Below are positions 19,799 to 27,499 of a stretch of 64,000 bases of DNA, in pieces (position 1 is the first letter of the stretch; every line of letters begins with the position of its first letter). Below the pieces are notes generated by a model. It did not search any database, had not been told where the DNA came from, and saw only the letters and a program-made list of their open reading frames with translations. Position numbers and translations under genes: made by a program. This DNA comes from Nocardia cyriacigeorgica. Its GTDB lineage: Bacteria; Actinomycetota; Actinomycetes; Mycobacteriales; Mycobacteriaceae. The stretch covers positions 62,001 to 126,000 of the forward strand of contig NZ_JAAGUY010000009.1 in the NCBI RefSeq assembly GCF_010868145.1, written 5' to 3'.

Positions 19799-20119
19799 TC
19801 AGGCTATGCCGACTGCCCGCAATGCGGCAGTGGTCGCCGCGGCGGCGGCGATGACTATCAATAGCGGGCAGCGCCGCCAGGCGAGGACACCCCCGATCAG
19901 CACGCCGGCAGGCAACGCCCACCCGAACTCGTCACCGAACGGCAGTGCCGTGGTGGCCACCAGCGCGGCCAGCAGGATGACGGCGGCGATCTCGAGCAGC
20001 CGGGCAGCACGCGGTGGAAACCGGACCCGATCGCGTAGCGCCGGTCCGGCCAACCGGAACAGATAGGTGCCTGCCGCCATGGTGAGCATCGCCGGGATCA
20101 GCAGCGGTGAATCCATCAT
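19799..20119 (-). CDS. azlD: branched-chain amino acid exporter small subunit AzlD
   Basis: A 106-residue protein with three or four hydrophobic helices of the AzlD family, including the ALRDRVRFPPRAARLLEIA loop. It forms the exporter with AzlC, moving branched-chain amino acids or analogues out of the cell. Its ATG overlaps the azlC stop by four bases, so the two are made together. Confidence 0.88.
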   Translation of the reverse strand: MMDSPLLIPAMLTMAAGTYLFRLAGPALRDRVRFPPRAARLLEIAAVILLAALVATTALPFGDEFGWALPAGVLIGGVLAWRRCPLLIVIAAAAATTAALRAVGIA

Positions 20120-20778
20120 CGCGCTCCCAACGCGAAGATCAATCCGGCCAGGGCGATCAGGACCGGCAGTCCCGCCGGGACGAACGGCGTTGTGAGCACA
20201 GCCAATCCGGCGCCTGCGCCCGCCGCCCGCAGCGTGGCGCGATCACGCAGTGCGGGCAGGATCAGCGCTAGCAGTACCGCGGGAAAGACCGCATCCAAAC
20301 CGAATGCCGAGGTATCGGGCACGACGCTGCCGATGGCAGCTCCGGCGAGCGCACCCAGCGGCCATAGGACCGCGATACCGAGACCGCACAGCCAGTAGGC
20401 TGCGCGGCGCCGTTCGATAACGCCCGGTGCCAGCGCGAATGCCACGCTCTCGTCGACCATCAGGTGCACGCCGAGCAGCCGTCGGATCCCGCTGCCGAAC
20501 ACATTCGGCATCGATAACCCGTACGGCAGATGCCTGGCGTTGACGAGCAGACCGGCCGACGCCGCCGCGAGGGGCCCGGCCCCTGCAGTGAGGATGCCGA
20601 AGAACAGGAACTCGGAGCCGCCGGCCAAGACCGTCGACGCGAGTAGCACCGGCATCCACATCGGAAACCCGGAGCCAACCACCGCCGCGCCGTAGGAGAC
20701 GCCGATCATCGCGACGGCCACGCAGGTCGCCGCGATGCTGGACAATGTGTCCCGATCCAATGTTCGCCATATCGAACG
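20116..20778 (-). CDS. azlC: branched-chain amino acid exporter large subunit AzlC
   Basis: About 220 residues with the AzlC family pattern: five or six hydrophobic segments and LLVNARHLPYGLSMP near residue 75. An upstream in-frame ATG at 20799 would add seven residues but lies inside the palindrome at 20780-20799, so the inner ATG is preferred. It is divergent from an XRE-cupin regulator, a common pairing for AzlCD. The stop overlaps azlD. Confidence 0.88.
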   Translation of the reverse strand, partial: RSIWRTLDRDTLSSIAATCVAVAMIGVSYGAAVVGSGFPMWMPVLLASTVLAGGSEFLFFGILTAGAGPLAAASAGLLVNARHLPYGLSMPNVFGSGIRRLLGVHLMVDESVAFALAPGVIERRRAAYWLCGLGIAVLWPLGALAGAAIGSVVPDTSAFGLDAVFPAVLLALILPALRDRATLRAAGAGAGLAVLTTPFVPAGLPVLIALAGLIFALGAR

Positions 20779-20779
20779 C

Positions 20780-20799
20780 ATGTTGTTTATAGTGAACAT
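20780..20799. promoter_or_regulatory. candidate operator between azlCD and its regulator
   Basis: ATGTT, ten bases centred on TATA, then AACAT: 14 of 20 positions are symmetric. It covers the azlC start region in an AT-rich patch unusual for this genome. It is probably bound by the divergent XRE-cupin protein. Confidence 0.5.
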
Positions 20800-20931
20800 A
20801 ACGGACGGGCTCCGTCAACGCGATAACCGACAGGCGCGCGATGGGCACGAGCCCGGCGGCTGGACTGTCGGGTCGGGCTTGCCGGCGTCGGCAGGTAGTT
20901 CTGGGCGAGCAACAGCGACAGGGAGCACGTG

Positions 20932-21498
20932 ATGGCAGCAGAGGAGCCGGCAGTGGCGCCGAAAGCGGTGATTGCCGAATCGCTACGCCGGGAGCGCCGC
21001 CGAGCTGGACTGTCGCTCACCGAAGTCGCGGCCCGTGCCGGTATCGCCAAATCGACACTGTCGCAACTGGAATCGGGCTCCGGAAACCCCAGCCTGGAAA
21101 CGCTGTGGGCGCTGTGCGTCGCCTTGGACATGCCGTTCTCGCGACTACTGGACCCGCCACGGCCGAGTGTGCGAGTGATCCGGGCGGGGGAGGGTCCGGT
21201 GGTCGCCGCGGAGCAGTCGGAGTATCGCGCCACCCTGCTCGCCGCCGGGCCGGCCGATGCCCGGCGTGACCTGTATCGGATCACCGCCGAACCCGGCGAG
21301 CCGCGCCGATCCGAGCCGCATATGCGCGGATCGGTCGAGCACATCCTGCTCGGTGCCGGACGCGCCCGCGCCGGGCCGACCGATGCGCCGGAGGAACTGG
21401 AACCCGGCGATTACCTCAGCTATCCGGGTGATCTTCCGCATCTGTTCGAGGCGCTGGAACCGGGTACCTGGGCGACCCTGGTCGTTGAACATCACTGA
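20932..21498 (+). CDS. XRE-family regulator with C-terminal cupin domain
   Basis: A 188-residue regulator: helix-turn-helix at residues about 12-66 (LTEVAARAGIAKSTLSQLESG) and a small cupin sensor at about 100-185. It is divergent from azlCD, the usual place for its family, and so probably represses the exporter until an amino acid is sensed. An ATG with GGGAG ahead is chosen over the GTG directly before it. Confidence 0.87.
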   Translation: MAAEEPAVAPKAVIAESLRRERRRAGLSLTEVAARAGIAKSTLSQLESGSGNPSLETLWALCVALDMPFSRLLDPPRPSVRVIRAGEGPVVAAEQSEYRATLLAAGPADARRDLYRITAEPGEPRRSEPHMRGSVEHILLGAGRARAGPTDAPEELEPGDYLSYPGDLPHLFEALEPGTWATLVVEHH

Positions 21499-21627
21499 CG
21501 CCGGCCGCCGAAGCTGCGTACCCCGCATCGCGAATCTCGGCCCAGGACGCGGTCTGGCACTCTGCCGTCAGTCCACTGCCGCCGATATGCGCTGCTGGCA
21601 GCGTGAAGTCGGCCCGAGGGCGAGGAC

Positions 21628-22338
21628 TCACGCAGCTCCCTCGCCCAGATACTGCAACCACACCGGGTCGAGCTCCGTCACGGTCGACAGCAGCCGCCAG
21701 TGCGGTCCCTTCGGCGATACCAGCGGTGCCCGCAGCGTCCAGCCCAGCTCGCTGAGTAGTTTGTCGGCCTTGCGGTGATTACAGGGTGCGCAGCTGGCCA
21801 CGCAGTTCTCCCAGCTGTGTTCACCGCCGCGGCTGCGGGGGATGACATGGTCGATGGTTTCGGCTTTACCCCCGCAATAGCCGCAGCGGTAGCGGTCGCG
21901 CTGCATGAGCGCCGCGCGAGTCATCGGGACTCTGGCCCGGTAGGGGACGCGGACGTAGGTGCGCAGGCGGATCACCGAGGGGATGGTGACCGCGGATCCG
22001 GCCGAATGCAGGACCGGTCCTTCGGGGTCATGGTGGACGGTGTCGGCCTTGTCGCAGATGAGCAGCACCACGGCGCGACGCGCGGATAGCGCGGTCAGCG
22101 GCTCGTAGGTGGCGTTGAGCAGCAGAACGCGGCGTTTGAGCCAGTTATTGGTTGGGAGCGGAAGTGGGGTGGGGGCGGTGTCCTGGCGATGGGTGTCGCC
22201 GACGCGGTGTGCGCCCGGATGATGGTCGGTCAACAAGTGCAGCGGAGTAGCCCCCGACCCACGGTTGTGGACGTCGGCGGGCTGGAGTTGTCGGTGCGCC
22301 CTCGCCTCCTGTGATCGGGCGCCGTGCCGCTGCTTCAT
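21628..22338 (-). CDS. HNH endonuclease
   Basis: A 236-residue protein. The C-terminal half holds an HNH domain: CGYCGGKAETIDHVIPRSRG and CAPCNHRKADK supply two Cys pairs for zinc and the catalytic His. The region ahead (LNATYEPLTALSARRAVVLL) is the conserved part of an actinobacterial family that includes Rv2469c next to glbO. The first 65 residues are low-complexity and may not be translated; a start further in is possible. Role unknown; probably a housekeeping nuclease, as it is a fixed chromosomal gene. Confidence 0.85.
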   Translation of the reverse strand: MKQRHGARSQEARAHRQLQPADVHNRGSGATPLHLLTDHHPGAHRVGDTHRQDTAPTPLPLPTNNWLKRRVLLLNATYEPLTALSARRAVVLLICDKADTVHHDPEGPVLHSAGSAVTIPSVIRLRTYVRVPYRARVPMTRAALMQRDRYRCGYCGGKAETIDHVIPRSRGGEHSWENCVASCAPCNHRKADKLLSELGWTLRAPLVSPKGPHWRLLSTVTELDPVWLQYLGEGAA

Positions 22339-22545
22339 GTCGACCCCAATTTCATCATTTCAAGATCATGTGGTATCTCGGCCGAGACTGCCACCAAGTT
22401 GACCACGGAATGCGGGCCGGTGCACGGTGATTTAACACAATGTCGGGTTAACTGTGGCTGAAGAGCCATCAGGCCGCGATGTACGCGAGCAGGCCGGTGC
22501 GCGGGCACAATGGAACCCGGCGCATCCAGCGAATCGAGAGGGTCT

Positions 22546-22950
22546 ATGACTTCGGGCGAGCAGACAGCGACGTCGTTCTATCAGGCGGTCGGCGGCGAGG
22601 ACACCTTTCGCCGGATCATCGCGGCGTTCTACCGCGAGGTGGCCGCCGACGAGGTGTTGCGCCCGCTGTATCCGGAAGAGGATCTAGGCCCCGCCGAGCG
22701 TCGCCTACGGATGTTCCTCGAGCAGTATTGGGGCGGGCCGCGCACCTACAGCGACGAGCGCGGGCATCCTCGACTGCGCATGCGGCATATGCCGTTCAAG
22801 ATCGGTCCGGTCGAGCGGGATGCCTGGCTGCGCTGCATGCGGATCGGGGTGGCCGAGATCGAGCCGGAGGTGCTCGACGACGAACATCGCAAAGCCTTGC
22901 TCGAGTACCTGGAGATGGCCGCGAACTCGTTGATGAACGCGGCCTGGTGA
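22546..22950 (+). CDS. glbO: group II truncated haemoglobin O
   Basis: A 134-residue 2-on-2 globin. It shows the B-helix Tyr (AAFYREV), the proximal-His region [13 protein letters not shown] and the group-II Trp in ERDAWLRCM. It binds O2 and NO at haem and is linked to respiration and NO/peroxide defence in mycobacteria. The inner ATG with GAGAGGG is chosen; an ATG 12 codons earlier would add a tail not seen in the family. It is followed ten bases later by the alpha-glucosidase gene, as in M. tuberculosis. Confidence 0.93.
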   Translation: MTSGEQTATSFYQAVGGEDTFRRIIAAFYREVAADEVLRPLYPEEDLGPAERRLRMFLEQYWGGPRTYSDERGHPRLRMRHMPFKIGPVERDAWLRCMRIGVAEIEPEVLDDEHRKALLEYLEMAANSLMNAAW

Positions 22951-22960
22951 GCGCGGCGAG

Positions 22961-24553
22961 GTGAGCGTGGCGGCGCCGCTGAACGGCAGCTCCGGCCCGT
23001 GGTGGGAGGCTGCTGTCTTCTACCAGGTCTATCCACGCTCCTTCGCCGATTCCGATGGCGACGGCACCGGTGACCTCGGCGGTGTGCGCGCGAAGCTGGG
23101 TTATCTGGAGCGGCTCGGTGTGGACGCGCTGTGGATCTGCCCGGTGATGCGCTCGCCGATGACCGACGGCGGCTACGACGTCTCCGATCCGCGCGATATC
23201 GACCCGCTGTTCGGCGGGATGGCGGCCTTCGAGGCACTGATCGCGGCGGCGCACGTCTGTGACATCAAGGTCACTATGGACCTGGTCCCCAATCACACCA
23301 GCGACGCGCATCCATGGTTCCGGGAGGCACTCGCGGCAGGCCCCGGCAGTCCCGAGCGGGCGCGCTACCACTTCCGCGACGGCCGCGGACCCGACGGTGC
23401 ACTGCCGCCGAACAACTGGCCGAGCATCTTCGGCGGCCCGGCGTGGACCAGGGTCATCGAGCCCGACGGCCGCCCCGGTCAGTGGTATCTGCACCTGTTC
23501 GCGGCCGAACAACCCGACCTGAACTGGGACAACCAGGAGGTCGTCGCCGACTTCGAGCACACGCTGCGGTTCTGGCTCGATCGCGGCGTCGACGGCTTCC
23601 GCATCGATGTCGCCCACGGCATGGCCAAACCGGACGGACTGCCCGATATGGCACGGGTCGACACCAGGATGCTCATCCACGATGACTCCGACCCGCGCTT
23701 CAACAACCCCGGCGTGCACGAGATCCACCGGCGGATACGCCGGGTGCTCGACGACTACCCGCATGCGGTGTCGATCGGCGAGGTTTGGGTCGACGACAAC
23801 ATCCGCTTCGGGGAATACGTTCGCCCCGACGAATTGCATCTGGCGTTCAACTTCCGCCTGGCCGAAACCCCGTTCCACGCCGCAGCGGTGCACGAAGCCA
23901 TCGATAACTCGCTGTGCGCGGTCGCCCCGGTCGGCGCGACGCCCACCTGGACGCTGTCCAACCACGACATCGAACGCGAGGTCACCCGGTACGGCGGCGG
24001 TGCGCTCGGCGTGGCGCGCGCGAGGGCGATGATCCTGGCCGAGCTGGCGTTGCCGGGCGCGGTGTTCATCTACAACGGCGCCGAACTCGGTCTCCCGAAT
24101 GTCGACGACCTACCCGAGGACGTCCTCCAGGACCCGGTATGGGAACGCACCGGCCACACCGAACGCGGCCGCGACGGTTGCCGGGTGCCGATTCCCTGGG
24201 GCGGTGCGCTGCCCCCGTTCGGATTCACCACCGGGGCGCGATCATGGCTGCCGATCCCGGACGAGTGGTCCGAGCTGACGGTTGCCGCCCAGCTCGAACA
24301 GCTCGATTCCACCCTCGCCCTGTACCGCCGTGCGATCGAACTGCGCCGCAAGCGCCCGGAGTTCACCGGCCCCGGGCTGGATTGGCACAAGGGCCCGCCG
24401 GGGTGCCTGGTCTTCGGCCGTCCTGGCGGGCTGATCTGCGTGCTCAACACGTCGGACGGGCCGGTCGCGCTGCTCCCGGGCGAGCTGCTGCTCACCAGTG
24501 CGCCGCTGACTGAAGGCCTGCTCCCGGCGAACGCGGCGGCCTGGCTGGTGTGA
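22961..24553 (+). CDS. aglA: GH13 alpha-glucosidase
   Basis: A 530-residue glycoside hydrolase family 13 enzyme of the oligo-1,6-glucosidase/alpha-glucosidase type. The (beta/alpha)8 barrel opens with WWEAAVFYQVYPRSF. Catalytic residues are Asp216 (DGFRIDV), Glu274 (IGEVW) and Asp336 (NHDIE). It cleaves alpha-glucosides such as maltose or trehalose-derived sugars in the cytoplasm; no signal peptide is seen. It sits in the same neighbourhood as M. tuberculosis Rv2471 behind glbO. GTG start. Confidence 0.9.
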   Translation: MSVAAPLNGSSGPWWEAAVFYQVYPRSFADSDGDGTGDLGGVRAKLGYLERLGVDALWICPVMRSPMTDGGYDVSDPRDIDPLFGGMAAFEALIAAAHVCDIKVTMDLVPNHTSDAHPWFREALAAGPGSPERARYHFRDGRGPDGALPPNNWPSIFGGPAWTRVIEPDGRPGQWYLHLFAAEQPDLNWDNQEVVADFEHTLRFWLDRGVDGFRIDVAHGMAKPDGLPDMARVDTRMLIHDDSDPRFNNPGVHEIHRRIRRVLDDYPHAVSIGEVWVDDNIRFGEYVRPDELHLAFNFRLAETPFHAAAVHEAIDNSLCAVAPVGATPTWTLSNHDIEREVTRYGGGALGVARARAMILAELALPGAVFIYNGAELGLPNVDDLPEDVLQDPVWERTGHTERGRDGCRVPIPWGGALPPFGFTTGARSWLPIPDEWSELTVAAQLEQLDSTLALYRRAIELRRKRPEFTGPGLDWHKGPPGCLVFGRPGGLICVLNTSDGPVALLPGELLLTSAPLTEGLLPANAAAWLV

Positions 24554-24650
24554 GGTCGGTCCCAGGTGGACACACCGTGCCGACCGGCGAAACAGCGCTG
24601 GTAGGCGACCGGTAGCGCGTCTACTACACGCCATCGTCTACCTTTGAGTC

Positions 24651-24926
24651 GTGAGCATTCTCGAGACAGTGCTGATCTTCGTCGGCATCCCGCTGGTGAT
24701 CTACGGCGTGATCGCTGGATTGTCGTTTCTCGGTAAGCCGCTGCCCGGCGAAAAGCCGGTCCACTACGACCTGAGCAAGAAGTGGACCTCCGAGCCGGTG
24801 CTGTGGAGTGCGACCGACGAGGTGACCGTGTACGGGCACCACATTGCTGAATCGCATGGTCACCATGCGGCTATCGAAACCGCGGACGCGGAGCTGATCG
24901 GAGGCAGGGCAAGTGGCAGGTTCTAG
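24651..24926 (+). CDS. ctaJ: aa3-type cytochrome oxidase subunit CtaJ
   Basis: A 91-residue protein with one N-terminal membrane helix (residues about 5-28, LETVLIFVGIPLVIYGVIAG) and a short cytoplasmic tail containing EPVLWSA. The layout matches CtaJ, an accessory subunit of the actinobacterial bc1-aa3 supercomplex. TACCTT lies six bases before the GTG, so it is probably leaderless. The last 14 bases overlap the next gene. The assignment rests on recall of the family pattern. Confidence 0.72.
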   Translation: MSILETVLIFVGIPLVIYGVIAGLSFLGKPLPGEKPVHYDLSKKWTSEPVLWSATDEVTVYGHHIAESHGHHAAIETADAELIGGRASGRF

Positions 24927-25377
24927 TTGGCCCGCGGTGGTCGAGTCCGATCTACCGCACGGATATGCCCTGATGACCAGTGGACGCGTATCCGGCGTGC
25001 ACGAGGCGGGCGACGTCTTCAAAGAAGCCCCGTTCAGCAATGACGAGCGGCTGCTCATGGACAACGTGCTCACCGATGCGACCCGCGCCACCAAGGTACG
25101 GTTCAACGTCTACATCGGCGATCTCGGCGCGGACCCGTCCGCCGGTGTCGACGCGATCTTCGCGGTGACCCCCGAGGCCACCCGGTCGGTGCTCATCGCC
25201 GTCTCGCCCAACGAGCGCGCCGTCGAGGTGCGTTCGGGCAAGGACGTCGCCGACCGCGCCAATGACCGCGTCTGCCAGCTCGGCGTCACCGCCGCGTTGA
25301 GCTCGATGCGTCAGGGACAGCTCATCGACGGTCTGGTCTCGGCCGTGCGGGTGATGGCCGCCGCCATCGGCCGCTGA
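24913..25377 (+). CDS. DUF5130-type protein
   Basis: A 154-residue protein with the alternating helix-strand pattern and the closing VRSGKDVADRANDRVCQLGV segment of TPM/DUF5130-type domains. No membrane helix. The GTG start overlaps ctaJ by 14 bases, so the product is probably made in step with the oxidase subunit; a role near the respiratory supercomplex is inference only. A long hairpin ends the unit 13 bases past the stop. Confidence 0.65.
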   Translation: MAGSSWPAVVESDLPHGYALMTSGRVSGVHEAGDVFKEAPFSNDERLLMDNVLTDATRATKVRFNVYIGDLGADPSAGVDAIFAVTPEATRSVLIAVSPNERAVEVRSGKDVADRANDRVCQLGVTAALSSMRQGQLIDGLVSAVRVMAAAIGR

Positions 25378-25389
25378 ATCGAACTACCG

Positions 25390-25454
25390 ACACCCCTCTG
25401 TGTGCCGGGGTGATGCGCGAGGATCGCGCGTCACCCCGTGCGACAGAGGGGTGT
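25390..25454 (+). terminator. 65-base two-tier hairpin terminator
   Basis: The outer 12-bp arms ACACCCCTCTGT/ACAGAGGGGTGT are perfect. A symmetric four-base internal loop follows, then 15-bp inner arms (CGGGGTGATGCGCGA and its partner, one wobble) close on GGA. It separates the ctaJ unit from the PopR-like gene. The length is far beyond a minimal terminator. Confidence 0.7.
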
Positions 25455-25543
25455 GGTGTCTCCGCAGCGGCCGTCCGGTCGGAACTTGTCCGCCCAGAGC
25501 GGAATTCGCCTGCCAGGTGTGAGTGCGGCGGTACGCTCCGGCT

Positions 25544-25966
25544 ATGAGCGAGCATCCGAGGCTGCACTCCATTCCCGGAGGACGCGAGGAGCGCCCGGCG
25601 GGGCCGGCCCCCCGATCCGACGGCGAGCCGCTGTGGCGGGAGGTGCTCGGCACCCGGCTGCGTGCCTTGCGCAAGGAACAGCAGGAAACGCTGGCCGAAA
25701 CAGCGGGCCGCGCCGGTGTCTCGCCCCAATACCTGTCCGAGATCGAGCGCGGGCGTAAGGAACCATCCAGCGAGATGATCGCCGCCCTTGCCGGTGCGCT
25801 CGGCACATCCCTCGGCGAGCTGACCGGCGATGTCGCCGAATCCTTGCGCCGCCGCCACGTCCATCGCCTCCGTCCGGCCGACCGGCTCGTGGTTCGCCCG
25901 TCGAACGGGTCGGCAGTTCCGCACCAGGCCCCGCGAACTCCGCGAACACTCATGCTGGCCGCCTGA
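25544..25966 (+). CDS. PopR/ClgR-like XRE regulator with C-terminal Ala-Ala
   Basis: A 140-residue regulator with a helix-turn-helix at residues about 27-90. The SPQYLSEIERGRKEPSSEMI segment is the hallmark of ClgR and PopR, which activate clp genes in Actinobacteria. The protein ends LMLAA; PopR of Streptomyces lividans is degraded by ClpP through two C-terminal alanines, so this tail is a likely degron. TACGCT six bases before the ATG suggests a leaderless message. The clpP pair lies convergent, 192 bases away. PopR versus ClgR cannot be settled here. Confidence 0.75.
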   Translation: MSEHPRLHSIPGGREERPAGPAPRSDGEPLWREVLGTRLRALRKEQQETLAETAGRAGVSPQYLSEIERGRKEPSSEMIAALAGALGTSLGELTGDVAESLRRRHVHRLRPADRLVVRPSNGSAVPHQAPRTPRTLMLAA

Positions 25967-26158
25967 TCGCACCCGCGACGGGCAGCGTGCGTCTGTCGGC
26001 TGGACCGCCGGACACGGCGACCGGTGGATCCGCGTGCGCTAGGGCTCGCCGCCGCCTGCCGGAACTTCGTGTGCTCTGCCGCCGAGATTGCCACTGTCAA
26101 TCGCTGGTGGTGGCGCCTTGTCCGCCCGCCGGGGCACGCCACCCCCTGCCACACCACA

Positions 26159-26746
26159 TCATCGCGCGCGCAGCACCTGATCAACCAGGCCGTAATCGAC
26201 CGCCGCTTCCGCGGTGAACACCCGATCGCGGTCGGTATCGCGCCGCAGGGTCTCGGTGGGTCTGCCGGTGTGGTGGGACAGGATGGACTCGATCGCGGCC
26301 CGCATCCGCACCAGCTCGTCGGCCTGCAGAATCAGATCGGGAATCGCACCCTGACCGCGGCCGGCGGGCTGATGCAACACCACCCGGGCGTGCGGAAGCA
26401 TGGAGCGCCTGCCGGGCGCACCTGCCGCCAGCAGCACCGCGCCGACGGCGATCGCCTGACCCACACAGGTGGTCACGACCGGCGCCTTGATGAACCGCAT
26501 GGTGTCGTACACCGCGAGCATCGCGGGCAGTTCGCCGCCCTCGCAGTTGATGTAGAGATTGATCTCCTGCTCCGGGTTCTCCGACTCCAGATGCAACAGC
26601 TGTGCGATGAGCGCATTGGCCACACCTGAATCGATCGGTGTGCCCAGATAGACGATCCGCTCGGCCAGCAGGTGCGAGTAGACGTCCATGATCCGCTCGC
26701 CGCCCGGCTGCCGGGCGATGACATTGGGAATGGTGTAGGAAGTCAT
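26159..26746 (-). CDS. ClpP-family subunit lacking the catalytic Ser (ClpR-like)
   Basis: A 195-residue ClpP fold. His125 (VVLHQP) and Asp174 (DRDRVF) of the triad are kept, but the nucleophile position is Ala100 ([11 protein letters not shown] instead of GQAxSMGA). The oxyanion-strand motif SPGG is changed to CEGG. It is therefore predicted to be proteolytically dead and to act as a structural partner, like ClpR subunits of cyanobacteria and plastids. It is coupled to the active subunit upstream by ATGA overlap, implying a mixed heptamer or tetradecamer. Confidence 0.85.
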   Translation of the reverse strand: MTSYTIPNVIARQPGGERIMDVYSHLLAERIVYLGTPIDSGVANALIAQLLHLESENPEQEINLYINCEGGELPAMLAVYDTMRFIKAPVVTTCVGQAIAVGAVLLAAGAPGRRSMLPHARVVLHQPAGRGQGAIPDLILQADELVRMRAAIESILSHHTGRPTETLRRDTDRDRVFTAEAAVDYGLVDQVLRAR

Positions 26747-27348
26747 GCCGAGATTCCGATCTTCTGACGTTGCGGCACGACCTGGCCGAACGATTCGACG
26801 ATATGGTCGATGAAGCCGTACTCCTTGGCTTGGGTGGCGGTGAACCAGCGGTCGTGCAGGGAATCCTCGTAGATCCGCTCATAGGGCTGCCCGGTATCGG
26901 CGGCGATGAGCCCGAGGACCGTTTCCACGGTGTAGCGCAGATCATCGGCCTGCACCTCGACCTCCACGGCGCTGCCGCCGATACCCGCCGAACCCTGATG
27001 CATCAGGATCCGGGCGTGCGGTAGCGCGAAACGCCGCCCCGGATCGCCTGCCGAGAGCAGGAACTGCCCGGCGCTGCACGCCAGCCCGAGCGCGAGCGTG
27101 GAGATCTCGCAGGGGACCAGCCGCATCACATCGCGGATGGCGAGCATCGAGGGGACCGATCCGCCAGGGGAGTGGATCCACAGTGAGATCCCGGCGTCCG
27201 GGTCTTCCGCGGCGAGGGTGAGCATCTGGGTCATCAGCAGTGTGCCGTTGTCGTCGTCGAGCCCACCGTCGAGGACGACGATGCGCCTGCCGAAGAGTTG
27301 TTCGCGTGCCCGCCAGCTGAACAGCGGGGCTGTGTCGTCGTGTGCCAT
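26743..27348 (-). CDS. clpP: ATP-dependent Clp protease proteolytic subunit, active paralogue
   Basis: A 201-residue ClpP with an intact triad: Ser92 ([11 protein letters not shown]), His117 (ILMHQG) and Asp166, with SPGG at 60-63. The spacing (25 and 74 residues) equals the family's. The inner ATG with GGTGGAGG is chosen; a longer reading would run through the pepN terminator. It is probably a second clpP operon like Streptomyces clpP3-clpP4, not the essential clpP1P2 pair, which normally lies behind tig. A GCACCGGTGC palindrome lies 17 bases upstream. Confidence 0.85.
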   Translation of the reverse strand: MAHDDTAPLFSWRAREQLFGRRIVVLDGGLDDDNGTLLMTQMLTLAAEDPDAGISLWIHSPGGSVPSMLAIRDVMRLVPCEISTLALGLACSAGQFLLSAGDPGRRFALPHARILMHQGSAGIGGSAVEVEVQADDLRYTVETVLGLIAADTGQPYERIYEDSLHDRWFTATQAKEYGFIDHIVESFGQVVPQRQKIGISA

Positions 27349-27364
27349 GCCTCCACCGTGCCCC

Positions 27365-27374
27365 GCACCGGTGC
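27365..27374. promoter_or_regulatory. short palindrome upstream of the clpP pair
   Basis: GCACCGGTGC, a perfect 10-base palindrome between the pepN terminator and the clpP ribosome site. A control site is possible, but ten GC-rich bases can be symmetric by chance. Confidence 0.25.
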
Positions 27375-27438
27375 AAGAAATCTCGCCACGCTGCCCTGGG
27401 CAGATCTGCTCACAGCAGCGAGGCCCGTTGACGCGAAA

Positions 27439-27468
27439 CAGGCCCGGATCCAACGGGATCCGGGCCTG
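27439..27468 (-). terminator. hairpin terminator of pepN
   Basis: CAGGCCCGGATCC, loop AACG, and the exact complement: a perfect 13-bp stem 32 bases past the pepN stop on the minus strand. It separates pepN from the clpP pair. Confidence 0.75.
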
Positions 27469-27499
27469 CTCGCCGGTCTATCGCGCCCTCGCCTGGGGC

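Noticed and set aside
26159..27348. The clpP pair as the essential clpP1P2 operon
   Set aside because: It lies behind pepN rather than behind tig, and one subunit lacks the catalytic Ser, which both mycobacterial ClpP1 and ClpP2 keep.
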